Source: Pectinatus sottacetonis
GTDB lineage: Bacteria; Bacillota; Negativicutes; Selenomonadales; Selenomonadaceae
NCBI RefSeq assembly: GCF_015732155.1
Contig: NZ_WIQK01000001.1
Coordinates: forward strand, 216,001 to 280,000
DNA: 64,000 nt
Reading direction: 5' to 3'
Below the pieces are notes generated by a model. That model was given only the letters and a program-made list of their open reading frames with translations, was not told the origin of the DNA and made no database searches. The position numbers were made by a program, and so were the translations under genes. Of the stretch, positions 35,627 through 43,513 are shown piece after piece (position 1 is the first letter of the stretch; each line of letters begins with the position of its first letter).

Positions 35627-37504
35627 GTGTGCCCGGCATGGGCGCAGTCTAACGGGTGAAAGTCCCGAGTGCAGGTTAATAGTGCCAAGCACATAGCTTA
35701 AGGCAAGGGTGTCCATCGCGAGGTGGAATCTAAAGGAAGCCAGCGGCAAATCTCTGGTCTGACGAACAGAAATCACATATAAGGCAGGAGTAACCGGGTA
35801 AGGTTGCTAGACAAACCAAAGCCCAAAACTATTCGAGGCCAATCCTGTAAATGTGGCAGATGGATGGAGAGAAAGACTGCGTTCTTACCCGGGGAGGTCT
35901 CGCGGACATGCAGAAATAAAATTGAAACATGGTTGAAATAAGATTTATCGTGAGAAGTCAGCTGAGGTCATAGTACTGGAAGAAATCCAGGAAGGACCGA
36001 ACAATAATAGCGTTCTTGGGCAGAGGGAGGAGAAGTCATGCAAAGAAAGCAGAAAACCAATAAAATGGACTGCCCTTGTAAGGGTATGTTGGAAACAGAT
36101 AGTAGCAAGGGAGCGCAGAGCATGACATCGCTGGGAACTGCAACAAAGAACCGTGTGAACCTGTTAGAAATAATCCTAAGTCCGGCAAATCTCAATGAAG
36201 CCTATCTCAGGGTAAAGCGAAAGAAAGGCGCAGCCGGAGTAGATGGCATGAAAGTTGACGAAATGTACGGATGGTTAAAAGAACATAAGGAAGAATTCCT
36301 TGAATCGCTAAAGAACGGGAAATATAAACCACAGCCGGTACGGCGGGTAGAAATACCTAAGCCAGACGGAGGGAAAAGAAAGCTTGGCATACCAACAGTA
36401 CTGGACAGAGTAATACAACAAGCAATAATGCAGGTACTACAGCCAATTTTCGAACAGACATTCTCAGACAACAGTTATGGATTCAGACCGGGAAAGAGTG
36501 CGCACCTGGCCATAAAACAGGCGGAAGCCTATTATAAAGAAGGATACACTAAAATAGTGGACCTTGACCTTGCACAGTACTTTGACACGGTAAATCATGA
36601 CATGCTCATAAACATGCTCCGAGAAGAAATACAGGATGAGCGCGCAATAGCACTCATCCGAAAATATTTAAAGAGCGGAGTAATGGAAGGCGGAATAATA
36701 AGCCCGACAATGGCAGGAACGCCGCAGGGAGGAAACCTGTCACCATTACTGTCTAACATCTATCTTACAAAATTTGACAAACTGCTAGAAAGCAGGGGAC
36801 ATAAATTTGTAAGATACGCCGATGACTGTAACATCTATGTAAAAACGCCAAGAGCGGCAAAACGTGTAATGGAGAGCTGTATAAACTATCTTGAAGGAAA
36901 ACTGAAACTAAAAGTCAACCGGAAGAAAAGTAAAATAGGCAGCCCATTGCGGGAAAAGTTTTTAGGATTTTCTCTGCACAAAGTAGTAGGGAAAATAGGA
37001 ATCAGGCCACACCAAAATGTAATCCGGAAATTCAAGCAAAAGGTGAAAGAAATAACCGGCCGCAGTCGCGGCCGGTCAATAGAAAGCATCTTGCTTGAAT
37101 TAAAAAATTATACAATAGGCTGGCTTAATTACTTTTCCATAAGCGATATGCGCAGCAGAATACAAGATTTAAACCAGTGGATTAGGCGTAGATTGAGAAT
37201 GTATCTGTGGAAACAGTGGAAGAAAATTTCCGCGAGATTTAAAAATCTGAATCGATTAGGATTGTACAAAGGCAAGGCGTGGGAGTATGCCAATACAAGA
37301 CTGGGGTACTGGCGCATCGCAAACAGTCCAATATTAGGCAAAACACTAACAGATAAATATCTTGAGTCGCTTGGTTATATGAATATAGCCAAGAAATATG
37401 AGATGTTTCATTCACGTTAAATTATTGAACCGCCGTATACTGAACAGTAAGTACGGTGGTGTGAGAGGTCGGTCATTCAATTAATGAGTGACCTCCTACT
37501 CGAT
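35627..37504 (+). mobile_element. Group II intron, apparently complete, inserted behind the ftsH terminator
   Basis: The 5' end GTGTGCCCGGCATGGG fits the GUGYG boundary and is followed by the typical domain I block with GGGTGAAAGTCCCG. The RT/maturase ORF occupies domain IV. The 3' part has a domain V-like hairpin (GAACCGCCGTAT...GTACGGTGGT) and a domain VI-like hairpin (AGAGGTC...GACCTCCTACTCGAT). About 1.88 kb long. Precise ends need a comparison with an empty site. Insertion just 3' of a terminator stem is typical of group IIC-like introns, though I do not assign a class. Confidence 0.88.
36038..37420 (+). CDS. ltrA: Group II intron-encoded reverse transcriptase/maturase
   Basis: A 460-residue intron protein that helps splicing and reverse-transcribes the intron at its target. 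RT blocks are visible in order: GAAGVDGMKVDEMY, RRVEIPKPDGGKRKLGIP, SYGFRPGKSAH, DLDLAQYFDTVNHDML, GTPQGGNLSPLLSNI and the catalytic FVRYADDCNIYV. The maturase X domain follows (KNYTIGWLNYF, GYWRIANSPIL). It ends there, without a C-terminal Cys/His endonuclease domain. The start follows GGAGGAG by five bases. Motifs look intact, so it is probably active. Confidence 0.95.
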   Translation: MQRKQKTNKMDCPCKGMLETDSSKGAQSMTSLGTATKNRVNLLEIILSPANLNEAYLRVKRKKGAAGVDGMKVDEMYGWLKEHKEEFLESLKNGKYKPQPVRRVEIPKPDGGKRKLGIPTVLDRVIQQAIMQVLQPIFEQTFSDNSYGFRPGKSAHLAIKQAEAYYKEGYTKIVDLDLAQYFDTVNHDMLINMLREEIQDERAIALIRKYLKSGVMEGGIISPTMAGTPQGGNLSPLLSNIYLTKFDKLLESRGHKFVRYADDCNIYVKTPRAAKRVMESCINYLEGKLKLKVNRKKSKIGSPLREKFLGFSLHKVVGKIGIRPHQNVIRKFKQKVKEITGRSRGRSIESILLELKNYTIGWLNYFSISDMRSRIQDLNQWIRRRLRMYLWKQWKKISARFKNLNRLGLYKGKAWEYANTRLGYWRIANSPILGKTLTDKYLESLGYMNIAKKYEMFHSR

Positions 37505-37703
37505 TTTATCTATTAATATTTTAATATACCATTCGCATTGTGCTAATGGTACAAAAAATATAACGAATGTTACATCAATTCAAGTCTTATGATTTTTCTC
37601 CTATGTTGATATGCCTGTCAATACATTGTGTTATATCTTATACTGTCGAGAACCAATTCTTTTAAAGTGCTTCTTGTTTCAATATAACTTTATACTTATA
37701 CGA

Positions 37704-37742
37704 AAAAAGACTAACCCCGTGAATACGTTGGTTAGTCTTTTT
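37704..37742. terminator. Bidirectional terminator downstream of the carboxyltransferase gene
   Basis: AAAAAGACTAACC is repeated inverted as GGTTAGTCTTTTT with T runs on both strands. On the minus strand it closes the oadA-like gene. The stretch 37505-37703 shows nothing else. Confidence 0.9.
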
Positions 37743-37801
37743 CTACGGCAATTCAATACAACATAAGATGTGGAAAAATTCTCGCTTATATTATAATATT
37801 A

Positions 37802-39262
37802 TTAACCTTTAAAAAACTTTTCTGCGATTGTATTATTAAGGTTATACAAAAGTACATCTTCATCACTAGCGTTTGCACGACCAAGAGCTGCCAGTTTCTT
37901 AATAGTACGTTTTTTGAAAAATTCTTCTGCAACCTGTGGGAACAATGCATAAGACAAAACATCTTCTTCACTGGCATTAGGATAACCTTTTTCAGCAAGT
38001 TCTTTTTTGAACTTTTCCATGCCTGGTTCAAGATGATCTGCAGGGCGATCAGTAATCATATCTTCTTTCTTGATACCAATCTTTTTCAGCAATTCTTCGC
38101 TTACAGGAGCTGGTGTACGACCAAATTTACCTCTGATAAGATCTTTAAATTCTTTTGGAACCATTTTATAACGTTCTCCAGTCATAACATTCATCGTTGC
38201 CATAGTGCCAACAATTTGACTGGACGGAGTAACAAGCGGCGGATATCCGGCATCAGCACGCACACGTGGCATTTCATCAAGCAAATCCTGATATTTATCT
38301 TCCATGCCTTGTTCTTTAAGCTGATTTACAAGATTTGAAAGCATACCACCTGGAATCTGGAAATCAAGAACATTCGGGTTAACATCAAAATAGCCTTTAA
38401 GACCAAATTCTTTTATTATGTCTTTCTTAACTCCAAGGAAATATTTAGCAATAGGAGTCATAGCCTTACGATCAAGACCTGTATCATATTCGGTATCTTC
38501 TAAAGTAGCAACCATTGTTTCTGTACAAGGCTGTGAAGTATCCATTGAGAATGGTGACAATGCACAGTCAACAACATCTACACCAGCTTCAATTGCTTTT
38601 AAATAAGTCATGCAACCAAAACCGCTTGTACAATGTGTATGCAGCTGGATCGGCAACTTAGTGGCAGCTTTGAGTTCTTTTACCAGTTCAGTAGCTGTAA
38701 ATGGTTTTAAGAGACCTGACATATCTTTAATACAGATAGAGTCTACACCCATTTTATCAAGTTCCTTAGCCAGCTTAGCAAATTCTTTAGTTGTATGCGG
38801 TCCGCCAATTGTATAAACAAGGCAGCCTTGTACTTCTACAGAATGTTCAACTTCATCTTTTGCCTTTTTAGCTGCATCAATAGCTGTTTTAAGATTGCGT
38901 GTATCATTCAGCGCATCAAAAATACGAAATACACCAATACCATGCTGAGCTGCTTTTTTTACAAAAGCACGAACAACATCATCGGGATAATGATTATAAC
39001 CTAAAATATTCTGACCGCGCAGCAACATTTGAATAGGAGTTTTCAAATGTGCTTTTAGAGTATCAAGACGTTCCCATGGATCTTCATCAAGAAAACGCAG
39101 ACAGCTGTCAAAAGTTGCCCCGCCCCATGCTTCAAGAGATTTATAGCCAATTGCATCAAGTGCTTCCAACTGGGGGAGCATCTGTGAAAGCCTCATCCTT
39201 GTAGCTAAAAGAGATTGATGACCATCACGTAGTACTGTTTCAGTAATCTTAACCTTTGCCAT
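37802..39262 (-). CDS. Carboxyltransferase subunit (oxaloacetate decarboxylase alpha / transcarboxylase 5S type), no biotin domain
   Basis: A 486-residue TIM-barrel carboxyltransferase. TETVLRDGHQSLLATRM carries the metal-binding Asp of the HMGL-like barrel; IQLHTHCTSGFG has the metal-binding His pair, and the C-terminal conserved PYC_OADA domain follows. It stops without a lipoyl/biotinyl domain, so the biotin carrier must be another protein, as in Propionibacterium transcarboxylase or pyruvate carboxylase B systems. It moves CO2 between oxaloacetate/pyruvate and biotin. The open frame reaches 39382, but the protein starts at the ATG at 39262; the extra part is a mobile-element remnant. The likely ribosome site AAGGAG is 14 bases upstream, unusually far. 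Confidence 0.9.
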   Translation of the reverse strand: MAKVKITETVLRDGHQSLLATRMRLSQMLPQLEALDAIGYKSLEAWGGATFDSCLRFLDEDPWERLDTLKAHLKTPIQMLLRGQNILGYNHYPDDVVRAFVKKAAQHGIGVFRIFDALNDTRNLKTAIDAAKKAKDEVEHSVEVQGCLVYTIGGPHTTKEFAKLAKELDKMGVDSICIKDMSGLLKPFTATELVKELKAATKLPIQLHTHCTSGFGCMTYLKAIEAGVDVVDCALSPFSMDTSQPCTETMVATLEDTEYDTGLDRKAMTPIAKYFLGVKKDIIKEFGLKGYFDVNPNVLDFQIPGGMLSNLVNQLKEQGMEDKYQDLLDEMPRVRADAGYPPLVTPSSQIVGTMATMNVMTGERYKMVPKEFKDLIRGKFGRTPAPVSEELLKKIGIKKEDMITDRPADHLEPGMEKFKKELAEKGYPNASEEDVLSYALFPQVAEEFFKKRTIKKLAALGRANASDEDVLLYNLNNTIAEKFFKG

Positions 39263-39294
39263 AATTAATAAAACAACTCCTTTTATGATATGCA

Positions 39295-39440
39295 TTGAAA
39301 ACCTCCCACACAAGTGTGGGATTCCTAATTCATTGAGATCACATTGTCTTTGTTTTAACAAAGTTTGTCTGGTTCTCTCCATAGGCGTAACATTCCGTAG
39401 TTTCTACGGTAGATATTTTGTAGCGATTGTCCCTTACCTA
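39295..39440 (-). mobile_element. Decayed IS200/IS605 right end with TnpB C-terminal remnant
   Basis: On the minus strand a short frame reads CGRNVTPMERTRQTLLKQRQ then CDLNELGIPHL, which resembles the C-terminal tail of IS605-type TnpB proteins. It runs into GAATCCCACACTTGTGTGGGA, a perfect hairpin followed by GGTTTTCAA, the pattern of an IS200/IS605 right end and of the omegaRNA 3' scaffold. Stops interrupt it upstream (TAG near 39398) and no full tnpB or tnpA is present. Two further hairpins, CCGTAG/CTACGG and CTTTGT/ACAAAG, lie in the same segment. The edge abuts the leader of the carboxyltransferase gene. Confidence 0.6.
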
Positions 39441-39843
39441 AAAACAACTGAACAATACCGCCGTATCATAAAAATTTGACATATTCCCTAAGGATTCTGA
39501 GATATTAATGAGCTATACCCTCTAAATAGCAGGTTTTACAAGCTCTCTCTGCAATGGACAATGCCCTGCCCATATATTTAGTTTATGCGAAAAGATACAA
39601 TCATTTACCCGCTATTACCATGCTAAAGGCAACAGTTTTATGGGTAATTTAGTAATGCTACATTTTTATCTATCCGCAAAAATATCGCTACTATAACCCT
39701 ATGCATTTTCATGAACCAATATAATTATAGTATAAATTTTATTATTTGTATTGTCAATTGGTTAACAATATTTTTTAACAATATTTATTGTTATAATAAA
39801 TATTGTTTATTATTTTCCTTTAAAAGATAACTTAAACCAATAT
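39441..39843. other. Non-coding region between IS remnant and ANTAR regulator gene
   Basis: No credible gene. Part may be further decayed insertion-sequence DNA (a minus-strand reading MGRALSIAERACKTCYLEG ending at a stop near 39509 is the longest recognisable scrap, without a match I can name). The part from 39720 to 39843 is very AT-rich. Confidence 0.35.
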
Positions 39844-40428
39844 TCATGGTTTATTTTTCAAAGCAGAACGAATTATGGCTTCAGCAACATCTTTTATTGT
39901 CCGACGTTTAGCCATGCTATACTGCTGAATACGACGATAAGCTTCTGATTCATTCAAATTATATGCATCCATCAAAATTCCCTTTGCCCTGTCTAATATT
40001 TTTCGCATTTCCAATGAATTTTTGACATCACTTAATTCTAATTCCAGTGTTTGAATTTCTTTAAATCGAGTCAAAGCAATTTCTATAGCAGGAAATAAAT
40101 TATCTTCCCGCACTGGTTTTACAAGATATGCCAATACACCTGAATGTTTTGCTTTTTCCACAATATCAGACTGGCTAAAGGCTGTCAATAAAAGGACCGG
40201 CGCTATTTTTTCATCACCTATTATTTTAGCTGCAGTTATGCCGTCCATTTCTGGCATTTTTATGTCCATAATAACCAAGTCAGGCTGACACTTTCGGGTC
40301 AGATCAACAGCCTTTTTACCATTAACTGCCTCTCCTACCACTTCATGGCCTGCCTCTTCCAGAATTTCTTTAAGATCCATTCTTATAATTGATTCATTAT
40401 CAGCTATAATTATTTTCAATTTATCCAT
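39844..40428 (-). CDS. ANTAR-domain response regulator (PdtaR/NasT-like antiterminator)
   Basis: A 194-residue regulator: receiver domain about 1-120 with phospho-acceptor Asp in DLVIMDIKMPEMDG and the conserved Lys in LVKPVRE, then a coiled linker and the ANTAR RNA-binding domain (ILDRAKGILMDAYNLNE...AYRRIQQYSM). On phosphorylation such proteins dimerise and bind paired hairpins in nascent RNA to stop termination. It begins six bases after the kinase gene, so the two form a two-component pair. The target RNAs are not evident here; I found no convincing pair of hexaloop hairpins in the adjacent leader. Confidence 0.92.
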   Translation of the reverse strand: MDKLKIIIADNESIIRMDLKEILEEAGHEVVGEAVNGKKAVDLTRKCQPDLVIMDIKMPEMDGITAAKIIGDEKIAPVLLLTAFSQSDIVEKAKHSGVLAYLVKPVREDNLFPAIEIALTRFKEIQTLELELSDVKNSLEMRKILDRAKGILMDAYNLNESEAYRRIQQYSMAKRRTIKDVAEAIIRSALKNKP

Positions 40429-40434
40429 AAATTT

Positions 40435-41853
40435 TTATTCACCTCTAATATTACGTGGAATAGTTATTCTGGCATGTGTCCCTTTATTATTATACAATTC
40501 AAATCTACCATTCATATCATCTTCTATTAATGTTTTTACTATCTGCAATCCCAATGATTTAGATTTTTTTGTTTCAAATCCTTTGGGCAGGCCTGATCCA
40601 TCATCATATAACTCAATAATATAATCTGCTTCTGTATGAATAATATTAAGGCCTATCAGCCCTTCATCCTTGTTTACAAAAGCATGTTCCAGAGAATTTA
40701 AGATCAGCTCATTTACAATAAGTGCCAGATTGCTAGCCTGTTGTGATGGTAATATTACTGTTCCTCCCGAAAATTCTGTAGTCAGCTTGAAACCAGGCCG
40801 CAGCATATTCTGGGCAATAAGATTCAATATATTACGTGTCACCTTGGTGACATCTATCATTTCTTCCTGTTGCTGTGACAGAAATTCATGTACAACTGAA
40901 ATGCTTAAAATTCTATTGACACTTTCTCTTAAAGCATCTTTTACTTCCTGAGACTGGCTTCTTCTGGCCTGCAAGCGCAGCAGACTGGCAATTGTTTGAA
41001 GATTATTTTTTACCCGATGATGTATTTCCTGTATAACTGCAGATTTTATCAATATTTCCTTATCTTTTTTCCTGACTTCAGTAACATCAGACACTATAAC
41101 TATACGACACAATAAACTTCCCCCTTGCTTTATAGGGATATCTCTTCTTACTATTGTTATACTGTCTGAAGTAAGTTCTTTTTCATAAGGTTTATTACTA
41201 GAAATTGTTTCTTTTATTATCCGGCTTGACAGTTGATGGTCAAATAAATGATACCCGATAAGATTTATAACGCCGAGTATATTATAAATACGTATAGCTG
41301 CTGCATTAGCAAAAACTATCCGGTTATTCTTATCCGCAATTATAATACCATCGCTGGCTGCAAGTGGCCTAAACATATAACTGTCCAATTCCCTATGCGA
41401 ATAGGAAAGCAAAGAACAGGCTGTACGGTATAAATAAGAATATCCATCTATTTTTGTAACAGAAGGTTCCATTTCAAAGCTTACGACTGCAGCAACACCT
41501 AATGAATCCAAAATTGGTTCTGTATGCATTTCAATAAATTTCCCCCAACTCCATTCCCGCCTGCCGCTCATACTCCTACCTGTACTCATTGTATACTTTA
41601 TCAAGGGTTCTTCCTGACTTTTTCGCATCACCCCAGTTCTGTTGCGATGAAAAGGAGTATATGCTGTATGTGGCTTGACATAGTCTACTATTAAAAATTT
41701 ATCTTTTTCTTTTGCCGGCACATATAAGCCTATATTAGCCATTATTAAATCTGCTATAAATGGCAGTGTCGTACTTATCCGCTGCAGAAGGTTTATACGC
41801 ATTGCTGTGAGATTCGTATTACTACGGCATAGATCTAATATATTATTCTCCAT
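40435..41853 (-). CDS. Sensor histidine kinase of the PdtaS/EutW type (HisKA_2)
   Basis: A 472-residue soluble kinase without membrane helices. The N-terminal about 150 residues resemble the GAF-like histidine-kinase N domain of PdtaS; a PAS domain follows at about 165-270 (SDGIIIADKNNRIVFANAAA); the phospho-acceptor box is EIHHRVKNNLQTIASLLRLQ near residue 280, typical of HisKA_2, then the ATPase domain with NELILNSLEHAF and LYDDGSGLP. It should phosphorylate the ANTAR regulator encoded six bases downstream. Being cytoplasmic, it presumably senses a metabolite or redox signal. Upstream, 41854-42078 is non-coding. Confidence 0.92.
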   Translation of the reverse strand: MENNILDLCRSNTNLTAMRINLLQRISTTLPFIADLIMANIGLYVPAKEKDKFLIVDYVKPHTAYTPFHRNRTGVMRKSQEEPLIKYTMSTGRSMSGRREWSWGKFIEMHTEPILDSLGVAAVVSFEMEPSVTKIDGYSYLYRTACSLLSYSHRELDSYMFRPLAASDGIIIADKNNRIVFANAAAIRIYNILGVINLIGYHLFDHQLSSRIIKETISSNKPYEKELTSDSITIVRRDIPIKQGGSLLCRIVIVSDVTEVRKKDKEILIKSAVIQEIHHRVKNNLQTIASLLRLQARRSQSQEVKDALRESVNRILSISVVHEFLSQQQEEMIDVTKVTRNILNLIAQNMLRPGFKLTTEFSGGTVILPSQQASNLALIVNELILNSLEHAFVNKDEGLIGLNIIHTEADYIIELYDDGSGLPKGFETKKSKSLGLQIVKTLIEDDMNGRFELYNNKGTHARITIPRNIRGE

Positions 41854-42078
41854 ATTGCCCCCAACTCCACAAAATTATCCTATTTCCACAAAACAAAGTG
41901 CATTCACCTGCTGTACACCATTATTATTAGTTTAAATCCAATAATGAAATTAATTTACACTAATATAAACATTCCATTATCAGCATATATCATTATCAGA
42001 TAACTTTTATTATATATATTAAGTATTAATTTAATTTATTTTACATATTATAACAAAAACATTCCACTTATAGCAAAT

Positions 42079-42107
42079 AAAAAAAGAGGAAACACTGCGT
42101 TTCCCCC
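42079..42107 (-). terminator. Terminator after the NlpC/P60 gene
   Basis: On the minus strand GGGGAAAC pairs with GTTTCCTC around GCAGT, followed by seven T. Confidence 0.8.
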
Positions 42108-42123
42108 TGTACAACAAAACATA

Positions 42124-42786
42124 TTATATAATTCTGCGAGCTCCTATATAGTGAGCACTCCAATATCCGCTGCCCAATCTGTCAATCGTTACACCACGGC
42201 TAGTGGACGCATCAATAAATTTACCCTCACCCATATATATACCTACATGAGATGCACCATAAGCATATGTGGAGAAAAATACTAAATCGCCAGCAATTAA
42301 GTCATCATACGATACCGGTGACCCCATTTCATACTGTGCATCAGCAGTGCGCGGCAAGGAAATACCGGCATTAGCAAATACATAACGAGTAAATCCAGAG
42401 CAGTCAAAACCATTCGGCGTGGTTCCGCCAAATACATACGGAACTCCTATGTACTGAAGTGAAGTCTGAATTATCCGGCGTGCATAATAATTCGAGCCAC
42501 GACTTACTTCCGGCATAGTTCTTCCCATTAATGCCTGATAAGTTTGAGGGCCTACCAATCCATCTGCAGGTAATCCTGCCGAAATTTGAAATTCCCTTAC
42601 TGCTTCTTTCGTAGCTGGACCAAAATCACCATCCGCTACAACATCATAACCTAAATTTGCAAGTTCCCCTTGAATCTCTGCTACCTGATTTCCCTGATCA
42701 CCTGTACGGAAAGCATCCGCACTGGCAACGGAAAACCAGCACATAAACAGCATAGATAATGCTACTAAGCGTATTATCTTACTCAA
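42124..42786 (-). CDS. Secreted peptidoglycan hydrolase: PG-binding domain plus NlpC/P60
   Basis: A 220-residue exported cell-wall enzyme. Signal peptide about residues 1-24; a peptidoglycan-binding_1 domain about 27-88 (DQGNQVAEIQGELANLGY, DGDFGPATKEAVREFQ); NlpC/P60 endopeptidase about 100-220 with nucleophile Cys129 in GFDCSGF and His180 in ASHVGIY. It cleaves stem-peptide bonds such as D-Glu-(meso-)DAP. Its leader is a ydaO-type c-di-AMP riboswitch, the classic control for wall hydrolases that must be restrained when c-di-AMP is high. Confidence 0.94.
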   Translation of the reverse strand: MSKIIRLVALSMLFMCWFSVASADAFRTGDQGNQVAEIQGELANLGYDVVADGDFGPATKEAVREFQISAGLPADGLVGPQTYQALMGRTMPEVSRGSNYYARRIIQTSLQYIGVPYVFGGTTPNGFDCSGFTRYVFANAGISLPRTADAQYEMGSPVSYDDLIAGDLVFFSTYAYGASHVGIYMGEGKFIDASTSRGVTIDRLGSGYWSAHYIGARRII

Positions 42787-42811
42787 AAGGTCACTCCTCT
42801 CTTTTTTTTTA

Positions 42812-42925
42812 TTACCTACGAGGTTAGCTGTCGGATTAGGGACAGAAGAAGAAACCGGCCCTTGTAAAAAACAACATTCACCCCTAAATTGGTTCCCCCG
42901 TTCCTGAGTTGGATTCGGTTTTTAA
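42812..42925 (-). promoter_or_regulatory. c-di-AMP (ydaO/yuaA) riboswitch
   Basis: The minus strand shows the class landmarks in order: GGGGGAACCAA, GGGGTGAATG, a GGCCGGTTTC segment with TTCTGTCCCTAATCCGACAG, and the terminal CAGCTAACCTCGTAGG. It ends some 25 bases before the hydrolase gene. High c-di-AMP normally turns such genes off. Confidence 0.92.
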
Positions 42926-43178
42926 TTTACTCATGCTCTATATTTTACTAGGAAAAAGAAGAAAAATCAAGCTGAATTTTCAAATTTATTAATTTATCTG
43001 ATTATTTAATTTTATTATAAAAATTAATTATGCTGTACTAAGCTATATCCAATATCATCGAAAAATATTTTCTTCCATAATTTTAATTTTAGAAAATTTC
43101 ATAAATTAGCTGCTTTATTTATTTTAAACATAAGTAGGAATATCCTTGACATTCCTACAATGATAACATGAATTTTGT

Positions 43179-43207
43179 TTGAATTTAAAATAATTTTGTG
43201 TTATTAT
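43179..43207 (+). promoter_or_regulatory. Promoter of the ileS leader
   Basis: TTGAAT (43179-43184) and TATTAT (43202-43207) are 17 bases apart, just ahead of the T-box leader. A second -35-like TTGACA lies at 43146-43151 without a good -10. Confidence 0.6.
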
Positions 43208-43214
43208 ATCAATC

Positions 43215-43475
43215 ATAGTTTAAAAAATGAAATGCTTTGACGAAGACAAAAGAAATAATAGAACGCTCCAGCGAGCCGATGATAGTGTGAGATCGGTGCC
43301 AGTATATATTTTTTTAAATCACTTCTGAGCTGTCGGCTGAATCAACTGCACTTATGGTTTTAGTAAGCTGGATCGGTTCCCACCGTTAAATGGGTTGCAT
43401 ATGTTAGTATGTGAAATAGGTGGTCAATGACAAGCTAAGCTTTCATCCTGTTTTGGATGAGGGCTTTTTTATTTC
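43215..43475 (+). promoter_or_regulatory. T-box leader, isoleucine specificity, with terminator
   Basis: Stem I landmarks AGCGAGCCGATGATAGTGTGAGATCGGTGCC-type (seen as AGCGAGCC and GTGTGAGATCGGTGC) are followed by a specifier region AAATCACTTCTGAGC, where ATC (43318-43320) reads isoleucine. The antiterminator strand AATAGGTGGTCAATGA pairs with TCATCCTGT, leaving the tRNA-end bulge as TGGTCAA rather than the canonical TGGNACC. The competing terminator TTTCATCC/GGATGAGG ends in six T at 43474. Uncharged tRNA-Ile should prevent termination and raise ileS. Confidence 0.88.
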
Positions 43476-43513
43476 CACAAAACTGCAGGTAATTTTTAAT
43501 TGGGGGACTAATT

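Noticed and set aside
36038..37420. Reverse transcriptase as part of a retron, DGR or defence system
   Set aside because: The RT carries a maturase domain and is embedded in intron RNA with typical 5' and 3' group II features; no msr/msd, template/variable repeat or effector gene.
39263..39382. N-terminal extension of the carboxyltransferase
   Set aside because: The extra 40 codons read like a TnpB tail and an IS right end, and the family starts at MAKVKITETVLRDG.
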